33,271 nucleotides of DNA from Gammaproteobacteria bacterium (GTDB lineage Bacteria; Pseudomonadota; Gammaproteobacteria; Pseudomonadales; Azotimanducaceae), in NCBI GenBank assembly GCA_026707905.1, contig JAPOVY010000023.1, positions 1 to 33,271 on the forward strand, given 5' to 3'. This document shows positions 25,437 through 32,937 of the stretch, piece by piece. Position 1 is the stretch's first letter; each line of letters opens with the position of its first letter. Made by a program: the position numbers and the translations under genes. The notes under the pieces were generated by a model that was not told the DNA's origin, ran no database searches, and saw only the letters and a program-made list of their open reading frames with translations.

Positions 25437-26375
25437 ATGACTAGCCCCATGGGATTTAGAGTTTTTATCGACGGTCAAGAAGGTACGACCGGGCTCGAGA
25501 TTTACGAGCACCTTAGCGGTCGTGACGACATTTCGTTGGTTCCCGTCGACGATCGCTTTAGGAAGGATTCTGTATACAAGCGAGAACGGTACGAGGAGGC
25601 TGACGTCGTCATACTGTGTTTACCCGATTTGGCAGCTAGGGAAGCGGTTGAACTCATGCCAGGTGCGCGATTCTTAGACGCAAGCACAGCACACCGTACG
25701 GAGCAGAACTGGGTGTACGGTTTACCGGAATTAGCGACGCAATCCCGAATTTCGGTTTCTAATGCACAGTACGTTTCGAATCCCGGTTGCTACCCTACCG
25801 GTTTTCTGTTAGCGGTGAGACCGTTGGTCGATCAGGATATCGTGCCCGATTCACAACGTTTGCAGGTACATGCCGTCTCCGGGTATTCTGGTGGTGGTAA
25901 GAAACTCATTGCTCTATACGAAACTCAGCGGGAACGGCTGATGGACACCAGAATCTATGGTCTCAACCTCGAACACAAGCATCGTCCAGAAATGCAGTGT
26001 CATGCGGGTTTAGAACACGCACCTTTTTTCTCACCAGCGGTGGGTCCTTTTTATCGTGGCATGGTCGTCAAGTTCGCACTCTCCAAAACGGATGCAGCTA
26101 TGGTCAATGATGCTTGGAGCTCGAAATACGAGCATGAACCGTTTGTTCGAGTGTTACCGACAGGAGGCGGTGACATACTTGAAGATGGATTTCTAAGTGC
26201 TGAGCTATGCAACCATACAAATCGAGTCGATCTGCTCGTCTCCAGTAATGGTGAAGACGCCTTGGTTTGCGCGGTGTTGGACAACCTGGGCAAAGGTGCA
26301 GCGTCTGCGGCCGTGCAAAACCTAAATCTCATGCTGGGCATCGAGGAATCAACGGGTTTACGAGCGTTCGCATGA
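25437..26375 (+). CDS. argC: N-acetyl-gamma-glutamyl-phosphate reductase, type 2
   Basis: ArgC reduces N-acetylglutamyl phosphate to the semialdehyde with NADPH, the third step of arginine synthesis. The protein belongs to the shorter type 2 family. It starts with FIDGQEGTTGLEI, has the catalytic cysteine in NPGCYPTGFL (residue about 118), SGYSGGGKK near 147, and ends with a dimerisation domain. Length from ATG 25437 is 312 residues. The ATG at 25449 (MGFRVFIDGQ) gives an equally typical N-terminus, and in-frame codons further upstream lack family similarity. The stop overlaps the next gene (ATGA), indicating translational coupling to the aminotransferase. Confidence 0.92.
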   Translation: MTSPMGFRVFIDGQEGTTGLEIYEHLSGRDDISLVPVDDRFRKDSVYKRERYEEADVVILCLPDLAAREAVELMPGARFLDASTAHRTEQNWVYGLPELATQSRISVSNAQYVSNPGCYPTGFLLAVRPLVDQDIVPDSQRLQVHAVSGYSGGGKKLIALYETQRERLMDTRIYGLNLEHKHRPEMQCHAGLEHAPFFSPAVGPFYRGMVVKFALSKTDAAMVNDAWSSKYEHEPFVRVLPTGGGDILEDGFLSAELCNHTNRVDLLVSSNGEDALVCAVLDNLGKGAASAAVQNLNLMLGIEESTGLRAFA

Positions 26376-27619
26376 ATCTCGAGACACTAGAGCGTGAGTT
26401 TGCGTCGCTTACGGCTCGAAATCTATCGCTGAACTTAACGCGCGGCAAACCGAGTAGCGCACAGGTCGCGCTTTCCGACGCACTGGACGGCATTCTTCAT
26501 GGGGATTTCATCTGCGCGGATGGCATGGATGCCCGAAACTATGGTGGATTGCGTGGAATTCCCGAGTGTCGAGAACTCGGTTCCTACTTGACGGACTTTC
26601 CTGCAGAGCTTGTTTTCGCCGGTGGCAATTCCAGTCTCCAACTCATGTATCTGTTTCTCGAAACCATCGTTCACTACGGCTTGGCAGGAACAGAGTCTTT
26701 GAGAGGAAGATCGTGTAAAGCCATCTGTCCGGTGCCAGGTTACGATCGACACTTCGCAGCGACCGAACACCTTGGCGTAGAAATGGTTTGCGTTGACCTA
26801 CAAGATGATGGTCCGGACATGGACCAAGTCGAAGACCTGGTTTTGAACGATCCGACCACGTCGATCATGTGGTGCGTACCGAAACACTCGAACCCAACAG
26901 GATGTACCTATTCGCAAGCTGTCGTTGATCGCATCGCTAAGTTACCATCTCTTCGAGAGGAGTCGCATGCGAATCCGTTCTTCGTTTTGTGGGACAACGC
27001 GTATGCGGCACATGATTTCGGTGATGAACCCGTTCAATTGGCATCGATTCACGATCATGCGAAGGCTTCAGGGACACTAGACCGAGTCGCAGCTTTCGCA
27101 TCGACGTCAAAAATCACGCATGCGGGTGCTGGTGTTGCGTTCGTAGCAAGCAGTGAACGCGTTCTGAACGAGCTTGAAGCAAGATTGTCGGTGATGATCA
27201 TTGGATTCGACAAGGTCAATCAGCTTCGTCATGCCCGGTTTTTGCCGAACCGCACGAGTCTTGAAGAGCACATGAGAAAGCATGCGGCGATCGTACGCCC
27301 ATTGTTCGAAGCAACTGAAGGCGGACTACAAGAGCGGCTTGGAAATACAGGTCTTGCTACGTGGACTCAACCAACGGGAGGTTACTTCGTCTCTCTTGAC
27401 GTACCAAAAGGACTCGCCAAGAAAGTCGTAGCGTTGGCAGATTCAGCAGGTCTGCAGTTGACAGCTGCGGGAGCGACGTTCCCTTACGGAGAAGATCCGG
27501 AAGATGCGAACATCCGTATCGCGCCGACCTTCGCCAGCGTCGATGAGGTCGAAGCTGCAATGTCGATCGTTGGCTTGAGTGTTCAGTTGGCTGCGGCACG
27601 TCGCGAAGTGAGCACTTGA
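26372..27619 (+). CDS. AspT-type aspartate aminotransferase (PLP, fold type I)
   Basis: The 415-residue protein matches the class I aminotransferase branch typified by Corynebacterium AspT (Pfam Asp_aminotransf/MocR-like). Signatures are LNLTRGKPSS at 19-28, ARNYGGLRGIPE at 54-65, CPVPGYDRHF near 119, SNPTG near 173, LWDNAY with the PLP-binding Asp208, and the Schiff-base Lys247 in STSKITHAGAG. It should transfer amino groups between aspartate and 2-oxoglutarate. The ATG at 26372 overlaps the argC stop. A longer frame begins upstream inside argC but lacks family similarity there. Linkage to argC suggests supply of aspartate or another amino donor for arginine synthesis; a substitute acetylornithine aminotransferase role is less likely. 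Confidence 0.88.
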   Translation: MNLETLEREFASLTARNLSLNLTRGKPSSAQVALSDALDGILHGDFICADGMDARNYGGLRGIPECRELGSYLTDFPAELVFAGGNSSLQLMYLFLETIVHYGLAGTESLRGRSCKAICPVPGYDRHFAATEHLGVEMVCVDLQDDGPDMDQVEDLVLNDPTTSIMWCVPKHSNPTGCTYSQAVVDRIAKLPSLREESHANPFFVLWDNAYAAHDFGDEPVQLASIHDHAKASGTLDRVAAFASTSKITHAGAGVAFVASSERVLNELEARLSVMIIGFDKVNQLRHARFLPNRTSLEEHMRKHAAIVRPLFEATEGGLQERLGNTGLATWTQPTGGYFVSLDVPKGLAKKVVALADSAGLQLTAAGATFPYGEDPEDANIRIAPTFASVDEVEAAMSIVGLSVQLAAARREVST

Positions 27620-27662
27620 TCGGCTGGCGCGTCGAGTCCAACGACAAACGTTAAAGAGCTAA

Positions 27663-28847
27663 ATGGATCAAGCTGACGCGATGCCAGACTCAGAACTTCT
27701 GTCATTCGCTGAATTAGGGTTGCCGAAGAGCGTACAACGGGCGATTGATGAGCTCGACTTCACAACCTGCACGCCGGTGCAGAGTCAAGTACTCCCGTAT
27801 AGTCTTTCTCAATACGACGTTTGTGCTCAAGCTAACACAGGCACGGGCAAGACAGCAGCGTTTCTCACCACGATTCTGTCTCAGCATATCGAGTTTCCAC
27901 GTAATCGGGCGAATCCGATTGGATCGCCTCGTGCGCTGATCCTTGCGCCTACGCGGGAATTAACAATGCAGATCAAACAGGATATGAATGCACTGTGCAA
28001 GTACACAGAGATCAGCAGTCTGGCGGTAGTGGGTGGCAAGAGAATAAAAGAACAGCGCGATGTACTCACGAATCGACGAATAGATGTCGTCATCGCGACC
28101 CCGGGTCGGTTACTTGATTTCATGGGACAGGGGCTACTCGACTTAAGTCGCGTGGAAATTCTTGTTATCGATGAAGCGGACCGAATGTTGGATATGGGTT
28201 TCATTCCCGATGTTCGTCGTATCGTGCGACAGACACCGGAACGCCGCCGTCGTCAAACCATGTTCTTCAGTGCGACGTTCAATGATGATGTAAGGCGACT
28301 GATTGATCAGTGGATGTTTGAGCCAATCCGAGTTGAGATTCCGTCTGAATCGATCGCAGCGGATTCGATTGACCAACGCTTCTGGATCGTCGGTCGAGAC
28401 GACAAACGTCGAACCCTCTACGAATTTATGAAACAGTGCGACCCATCACGTACATTGATTTTCGTAAATCGCCGATCTGAAGTGAAGAAAGTGATGAAAT
28501 CACTTCAGAAGCGGAAGGTTCGTTGCGAAGGTCTATCAGGTGACATGCCACAGCGCAAGCGCACCGCGGCATTGAATCGTTTTAAAAACGGTGAGATTCG
28601 TCATATCGTCGCGACGGATGTCGCAGGTCGCGGTCTTCATGTCGAAGGCATCACCCACGTGGTGAACTTCGATCTACCTGACGTTGTTGAGGACTACGTG
28701 CACCGCATCGGACGTACGGGACGAGCTGGCGCTGAGGGTATCTCGATTAGCTTCGTGTCTGAGGCGGATGGATTTGTGCTGCCAGAGTTGGAGGCGCTGC
28801 TTGGGCACAAGGTAAACTGCACGCGACCTGACTACGAACTAAATTAA
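27663..28847 (+). CDS. RhlB-like DEAD-box RNA helicase
   Basis: This is an ATP-dependent RNA helicase of 394 residues. Motifs in order are the Q-motif region (FAELGLP, CTPVQSQ), motif I ANTGTGKT at about 58-65, PTRELTMQI, TPGRLLDF, DEADRML, SATF, then in domain 2 LIFVNRR, ATDVAGRGLH and HRIGRTGRAG. The C-terminal sequence after motif VI (ISISFVSEADGFVLPELEALLGHKV) resembles that of RhlB, the degradosome helicase, but the Arg-rich RhlB tail is missing. Binding to RNase E therefore cannot be assumed. AAAGAG precedes the ATG. It stands alone between argC-aspT and the nitrilase operon. Confidence 0.9.
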   Translation: MDQADAMPDSELLSFAELGLPKSVQRAIDELDFTTCTPVQSQVLPYSLSQYDVCAQANTGTGKTAAFLTTILSQHIEFPRNRANPIGSPRALILAPTRELTMQIKQDMNALCKYTEISSLAVVGGKRIKEQRDVLTNRRIDVVIATPGRLLDFMGQGLLDLSRVEILVIDEADRMLDMGFIPDVRRIVRQTPERRRRQTMFFSATFNDDVRRLIDQWMFEPIRVEIPSESIAADSIDQRFWIVGRDDKRRTLYEFMKQCDPSRTLIFVNRRSEVKKVMKSLQKRKVRCEGLSGDMPQRKRTAALNRFKNGEIRHIVATDVAGRGLHVEGITHVVNFDLPDVVEDYVHRIGRTGRAGAEGISISFVSEADGFVLPELEALLGHKVNCTRPDYELN

Positions 28848-28922
28848 CGCGACAGGAGCGTAGAGCCGTAACGCGACCATCGTTAAATTCGTACTTGGAC
28901 ACGACACTGCTAGAGATTCGTA

Positions 28923-29747
28923 ATGTCTGAGACGACCCGTGTAGGAATCGTGCAACTTTGCGCAACGGCCGACGTACCACGAAACTTGGCGACTACCGAA
29001 GAGCTGAGTCGACGAGCGGTTCAGGACGGTGCAGAGGTGGTTTGCTTACCGGAGGCGTTTGCTTATATCGGTTCTGACCGTGAACGATTGCCACTCTTAG
29101 AAGACCTTGACACGGGCGGTCCGATGCTCGAAAGTTGCAGGCGGATTGCTACTGACCATAAAGTCCATGTGATTGCGGGTGGCTTTCCAGAGAAAGCGCC
29201 CAATGACCGCGCGTACAACACTTGCCTTCATTTAGCGCCAGACGGTCACGTCGTAGCGGCTTATCGTAAGATCCATCTGTTTGACGTCGATTTACCAGAT
29301 GGTACGCGGATGCTGGAATCTAGGAATACGTCACCTGGCGATTCCGCGGTCGTTACAGAGATGCCTTTCGGAACGCTTGGTTTAACGGTTTGTTACGACG
29401 TGCGATTTCCAAGACTATATCAAGATTTAGTCGACAAAGGTGCTATCGCTCTTGCCGTGCCATCGGCATTTGTGAAGTCGACGGGGCGCGATCACTGGCA
29501 CGTGTTGTTGCGTTCGCGGGCCATCGAGTGTCAGTCTTATGTGATTGCACCGGCTCAATATGGCGATCACAATCATCGCAATCGGAAGTCATTCGGCCAT
29601 GCCATGATCGTCGATCCATGGGGTTTGGTCATTGCGGAATGCACTGAAGAGAAGGATGACCACATCGTCGCCGAAATTGACCCAAGGGAAGTAGAACGGG
29701 TTCGATCACAACTACCAAGTCTTAAGAATCGGGGTGCCTGGGTTTGA
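28923..29747 (+). CDS. Carbon-nitrogen hydrolase (Nit family)
   Basis: This 274-residue nitrilase-superfamily amidase has the Glu-Lys-Cys triad as Glu44 (CLPEAFAY), Lys116 (YRKIHLFDVD) and Cys157 (TVCYDVRFP). The RKIHLFD and CYDVRFPRLYQDL segments fit the Nit1/Nit2 branch. That branch includes deaminated-glutathione amidase and omega-amidase and commonly acts on alpha-keto-acid amides. Its product may clear by-products of transaminases; the exact substrate is not determined. It overlaps the next gene by four bases (TTGA) and starts an operon with the membrane protein and hisC. Confidence 0.9.
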   Translation: MSETTRVGIVQLCATADVPRNLATTEELSRRAVQDGAEVVCLPEAFAYIGSDRERLPLLEDLDTGGPMLESCRRIATDHKVHVIAGGFPEKAPNDRAYNTCLHLAPDGHVVAAYRKIHLFDVDLPDGTRMLESRNTSPGDSAVVTEMPFGTLGLTVCYDVRFPRLYQDLVDKGAIALAVPSAFVKSTGRDHWHVLLRSRAIECQSYVIAPAQYGDHNHRNRKSFGHAMIVDPWGLVIAECTEEKDDHIVAEIDPREVERVRSQLPSLKNRGAWV

Positions 29748-30784
29748 CTGAGATGTCACCGGGAATGAAATTCCTGGTCGCTACAGCTTGTTTGATCGTC
29801 ATTCTTGCAGGCTTAAAGCTCGCAGCCGTCATCGTTACACCTCTGCTACTTGCGGTCTTTATCGCTACGCTAGTTGCGGCACCAGTTGGTTGGCTTGTCG
29901 CGAAACGGGTACCGGCTCCGCTGGCGATCAGTCTCACATTGATCGTGTTGGTCCTCCTCGTAATAACGCTTGGCGCCATCGTTGTTGAGTCTGCTCAGCA
30001 GCTATACGCAAAGCAGCCGGAGTACGTGGCAAAACTCAACTCGATGCTTGAATCATGGGAACCTACACTGATTCAGCTCGGCTTACCGACCACTATCAGA
30101 CTTGAAGAGATTCTCAACGCCGCGACGATATGGTCGCTCGCGAGCCAAACACTTACTGGCGTTGGCAATCTCATTTCAAATAGTTTCTTAATCCTTCTAG
30201 TGTTCGTGCTGATCTTGATCGAGAGCGGCGCTCTGACGAAGAAGATGCGCAACCTCCTGAGCGCTACTGAATCGGACCGAACATGGCTCGACTCGTTTGC
30301 AACCAACATCCACCATTACATCGTTATCAAGACGATCCACAGCCTAGGTACAGGACTATTGATCGCTTTAGGTACCTGGTTACTTGGCGTCGACTTTCCG
30401 ATTCTGTGGGGATTGTTGGCGTTTATTTTGAATTACATTCCCAACATTGGGAGCATCATTGCAGCGTTACCTGCAGTCCTAGTCGCGTTGGTTCAACTCG
30501 GGATGGGAACGGCGCTTGGTGTGATCGTGCTCTTTGTGGGTGTCAACGTCCTAGTCGGTAGTTTCATCGAACCGAGGTTCATGGGCGAACGGCTAGGTTT
30601 GTCGACGTTGGTTGTTTTTCTTTCGTTGATTTTTTGGGGGTATATGTTTGGAACGGTGGGTATGTTGTTATCGGTGCCGATCACGATGACGATCAAGATC
30701 GCGGCGGAGGCAAATCCAAGCACTCGATGGCTCAGTGATTTACTCGGTAATACCGTCGGGGACGACGAAATCGAGGCGGAATGA
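29744..30784 (+). CDS. AI-2E family membrane transporter
   Basis: The 346-residue protein is an integral membrane protein of the AI-2E (UPF0118/PerM-like) family, named after the E. coli autoinducer-2 exporter TqsA but functionally diverse. Paired hydrophobic segments lie near the N-terminus (about 8-40), followed by one at 55-80, a soluble central helical part, then five or so segments. The family signature is in LLAFILNYIPNIGSIIAALP near 228 and in FVGVNVLVGSFIEPRFMG. The TTG at 29744 overlaps the nitrilase stop, and the ATG at 29753 is an alternative. Its stop overlaps the hisC ATG. The transported compound is unknown. Confidence 0.87.
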   Translation: MTEMSPGMKFLVATACLIVILAGLKLAAVIVTPLLLAVFIATLVAAPVGWLVAKRVPAPLAISLTLIVLVLLVITLGAIVVESAQQLYAKQPEYVAKLNSMLESWEPTLIQLGLPTTIRLEEILNAATIWSLASQTLTGVGNLISNSFLILLVFVLILIESGALTKKMRNLLSATESDRTWLDSFATNIHHYIVIKTIHSLGTGLLIALGTWLLGVDFPILWGLLAFILNYIPNIGSIIAALPAVLVALVQLGMGTALGVIVLFVGVNVLVGSFIEPRFMGERLGLSTLVVFLSLIFWGYMFGTVGMLLSVPITMTIKIAAEANPSTRWLSDLLGNTVGDDEIEAE

Positions 30785-31848
30785 GCTACTTAGCCGACCA
30801 TATTCAAGCGATGCGGGGCTACACGTATGGTGAGCAACCAAGCGACCTGTCGGTCGTGAAGTTGAACACGAACGAAAATCCATATCCACCGAGTCCAGTT
30901 GTCCGTGAAGTCCTGGCTAATCTTGATCTTGATGAACTGCGCCGGTATCCTGACGCCACGTCGTCGGCATTACGCGACCGGATTGCTGCGGAATATGGGC
31001 TAAGGTCAGAGCAAGTCCTCATCACGAACGGGGGCGACGAAGCGATTCGACTAGTTGCGACGGCATGCCTTACCCCCAATTCTGTGCTGATATCGACTGA
31101 ACCAGGTTACTCGCTATACCTGGTTATTGCTTCCGTGTTAAACGCACGTTACATACCTATGCAGCTGGGTCATGACTTCCGTCCCGATCCGACGGCGGCG
31201 AATAGATGTATTGCACAACATGCTCGACTCGTGTGCATTCCCAACCCTAACTCGCCGAGTGGTGTTCTGATGAGTGTGGATGAGGTCGACGCGTTCGCTG
31301 CTCAGTTTCCCGGTCCGCTCTTGATCGACGAAGCGTACGTGGACTTCGTTGAGCCGGATCTCAAGCACGATCTTGTTCCGTTGCTCTCAAATCATCGCAA
31401 TCTGCTTCTCCTTCGTACGTTTTCAAAGGGTTACTCGTTGGCTGGTGCACGCGTCGGTTATCTTCTTGGAGAAGAGTCGTTCATTAGCGCACTCTCAGAG
31501 AAGGTTCGTGACAGTTACAACGTCAACTGTGTATCGCAAGCGATGGCGTTAGCCGCATTCAGTGACATCGCGCATGCTCGCGAGACTTGGGACGCGGTGC
31601 GTACGGAACGTCAACGGTTGACTACGGCGCTAAGGAATGGCGGGTTCAATGTGCCCAATTCACAAGCGAATTTCGTACTCCCTCAACGCAACGATAGAAC
31701 AAGCATGAGCGCAACCTATGAGCGATTGCGTATGCGGAACATACTCGTCAGGTATTTCAAAACACCACGTCTACATGATCGACTAAGGGTCACCGTCGGG
31801 TCGAGTTCGGAAAACGACGCATTTTTGGAAGCGCTCTTCACTTGTTGA
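30781..31848 (+). CDS. hisC: Histidinol-phosphate aminotransferase
   Basis: HisC converts imidazole-acetol phosphate to histidinol phosphate in histidine synthesis. The 355-residue fold type I PLP enzyme shows LNTNENPYPPSP at 28-39, GGDEAIR at 84-90, PNPNSPSG at 154-161, the PLP-contacting Asp183 and Tyr186 in IDEAYVDF, and the Schiff-base Lys216 in RTFSKGYSLAGARVGY. The ATG overlaps the preceding stop, so it is probably translated with the transporter and nitrilase genes. HisC-like enzymes can also act on aromatic amino acids, but the residues here fit the histidine enzyme well. Confidence 0.92.
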   Translation: MSYLADHIQAMRGYTYGEQPSDLSVVKLNTNENPYPPSPVVREVLANLDLDELRRYPDATSSALRDRIAAEYGLRSEQVLITNGGDEAIRLVATACLTPNSVLISTEPGYSLYLVIASVLNARYIPMQLGHDFRPDPTAANRCIAQHARLVCIPNPNSPSGVLMSVDEVDAFAAQFPGPLLIDEAYVDFVEPDLKHDLVPLLSNHRNLLLLRTFSKGYSLAGARVGYLLGEESFISALSEKVRDSYNVNCVSQAMALAAFSDIAHARETWDAVRTERQRLTTALRNGGFNVPNSQANFVLPQRNDRTSMSATYERLRMRNILVRYFKTPRLHDRLRVTVGSSSENDAFLEALFTC

Positions 31849-31870
31849 TCGAGTTGCTTTTCGAGTTGAG

Positions 31871-31947
31871 AGCGATCTGACTTAGTAATTGGCGCGAGTT
31901 GGCTACGTAACCATGAATACACCGTGTAATCCAACCATTAGATCGCT
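31871..31947. repeat. Long imperfect hairpin downstream of hisC
   Basis: AGCGATCT (31871-31878) and AGATCGCT (31940-31947) are perfect inverse copies. Inside them GTTGG (31898-31902) pairs with CCAAC (31931-31935), and part of AATTGG (31887-31892) can pair with CATT (31936-31939). This gives a stem of about 77 nt in total with a 28-nt apical loop. There is no U tract. It may be an mRNA 3' structure. I checked for integron attC core motifs and found no correctly ordered pair. Confidence 0.4.
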
Positions 31948-32002
31948 CGCGTAACGAAACAAGGCGATTCAGGTTGGTCCATCACGCCGCATAGAAGGAT
32001 GC

Positions 32003-32021
32003 TGGGTCGACAAGCGACCCA
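32003..32021. terminator. Hairpin between convergent hisC and Clp-N-like gene
   Basis: TGGGTCG (32003-32009) and CGACCCA (32015-32021) form a perfect 7-bp stem with a 5-base loop, centred between the convergent genes. Neither strand has a proper U tract, so it would be a weak terminator or an RNA-stabilising stem. Confidence 0.4.
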
Positions 32022-32046
32022 ACATCTCTTAACCGAATGTGAGGCG

Positions 32047-32583
32047 TTACTTGCGGCCGGTGATCCGCCTCAATTCCTCGATCGCTGGCTCGCCGAACGG
32101 ATGCCAGTCCATTATTGGAACCATGAAGTGTCTTTCGTCGATCGCTACGTGATCGCGTTCAGCTTCACTCTTCGCTAAATCCAACATGCCGTGGGCTTCC
32201 GCCGTGACTCGTTGGAGAGGCAGTTCGTCGACCGGATTCTCAGTCGTCCTTGCTAGTTGGATTCGTTTGCCGACTTCGATGTATCGATTCAACGTACCCT
32301 TATCGAGATTTGATCCAAGCGCAACGAGTAAGTCCTCACGCCATTGAACGACATTCACACCAAGTTCGCGAAACCAGTCTTCGACGGGAGTACGCAATCG
32401 TAGAAATGCGAGTTGAATGCAGAAGTGATCGCACGCTTCGAATCCTTGATTCCGAGCTTCCGCTTCGGCTTTGGGTAAGAACGTGGTCAACCAAGGGTGT
32501 TGATTCACCCAAGCAGGCCAGAGTTCATGTTGCACGTGTGATGCAACGATCGTGGATTGGTTTTCGATTATTTGTGTACTCAT
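32047..32583 (-). CDS. Stand-alone protein with two Clp N-domain-like repeats
   Basis: The 178-residue reading from ATG 32583, which has AAGGA eight bases upstream, contains two similar helical repeats. The first is at about 37-90 (KAEAEARNQGFEACDHFCIQ and LGVNVVQWREDLLVALG). The second is at about 130-178 (LDLAKSEAERDHVAIDERHF and IEELRRITG). Both follow the Clp N-terminal (R) domain pattern of A-x-x-EA, a conserved His before a helix, and a closing xELG-like segment. No AAA+ ATPase domain is present, so it might be an adaptor-like or ligand-binding protein. This assignment is by pattern only. The frame continues upstream in a way that suggests a frameshift with the overlapping ORF at 32525-32683. 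Confidence 0.6.
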   Translation of the reverse strand: MSTQIIENQSTIVASHVQHELWPAWVNQHPWLTTFLPKAEAEARNQGFEACDHFCIQLAFLRLRTPVEDWFRELGVNVVQWREDLLVALGSNLDKGTLNRYIEVGKRIQLARTTENPVDELPLQRVTAEAHGMLDLAKSEAERDHVAIDERHFMVPIMDWHPFGEPAIEELRRITGRK

Positions 32584-32683
32584 CGGTGAGTCCTTCGCGA
32601 CGCGGAAATGTTGCTGTGTAGGCTTCACCCGTCTTGCGCATGCGAGCGCGAATCTGACGTTTGAGTGTCTTGTGAGCCGTCAT
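32525..32683 (-). CDS. Small ORF with strong ribosome binding site; probable true N-terminus of the Clp-N-like gene
   Basis: A near-perfect AGGAGGT sits five bases before ATG 32683 (a second ATG is at 32686). The 52-residue frame begins MTAHKTLKRQIRARMRKTGE and continues AYTAT before losing any recognisable pattern. The KRQIRARMRKTGEAYT stretch looks like the N-terminal tail of Clp-N-like proteins. The adjacent frame resumes with QQHFRVAKDS just where such a tail would continue. One indel near 32605-32625 would fuse both into one protein of about 210 residues. Otherwise it is a separate small peptide overlapping the next start. Confidence 0.5.
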   Translation of the reverse strand: MTAHKTLKRQIRARMRKTGEAYTATFPRREGLTDEYTNNRKPIHDRCITRAT

Positions 32684-32687
32684 CATT

Positions 32688-32825
32688 ACCTCCTACTGCT
32701 TAAGCACAGTCCCTCAGCGACCTGCTTAATGCAGGAGAACAATGACACTCCAAGGACGTAAGTCCCTTTTGCCTCGTAAGTGGTCTTGCCGAGGAAGACC
32801 GATGAGGTTACGCGCGAAGTTCGCG
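32688..32825 (-). promoter_or_regulatory. Structured 5' UTR of the Clp-N-like gene
   Basis: Between the extended -10 and the start lie four small hairpins, given as plus-strand positions: CGCGA/TCGCG (32813-32825), GGTCTT/AAGACC (32782-32800), GGAC/GTCC with a GTAA loop (32754-32765) and CCTGC/GCAGG (32721-32735). The predicted leader is about 140 nt. No known riboswitch is recognised. It could also hold elements for the divergent monooxygenase gene. Confidence 0.35.
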
Positions 32826-32832
32826 TGACTGA

Positions 32833-32841
32833 ATCATAACA
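32833..32841 (-). promoter_or_regulatory. Extended -10 promoter for the Clp-N-like gene
   Basis: The minus strand reads TGTTATGAT: a TATGAT -10 (32833-32838) with the extended -10 TGT (32839-32841). There is no clear -35. It is the same form as the TGTTATAAT element at 25226-25234. Transcription would begin near 32826. Confidence 0.45.
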
Positions 32842-32937
32842 GATGTGAAGCGTTGGCAGGAATGTTGAGACTGCTGCGTTAGGTACCATCTAGCATCTGT
32901 AGATTCGGTTGTTCTTCACCCACGTGTAGGAGTTAAT

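Noticed and set aside
25440-25448. Upstream extension of argC to an in-frame start near 25350
   Set aside because: The extra residues have no similarity to ArgC and cross the candidate operator. The family N-terminus begins at 25437 or 25449.
26267-26371. Upstream extension of the aminotransferase inside argC
   Set aside because: The family N-terminus (LETLEREFASL) begins at ATG 26372, which overlaps the argC stop as ATGA.
31871-31947. Integron attC site
   Set aside because: One GTTRRRY-like core is seen on the minus strand, but no correctly placed RYYYAAC partner and no integrase are present.
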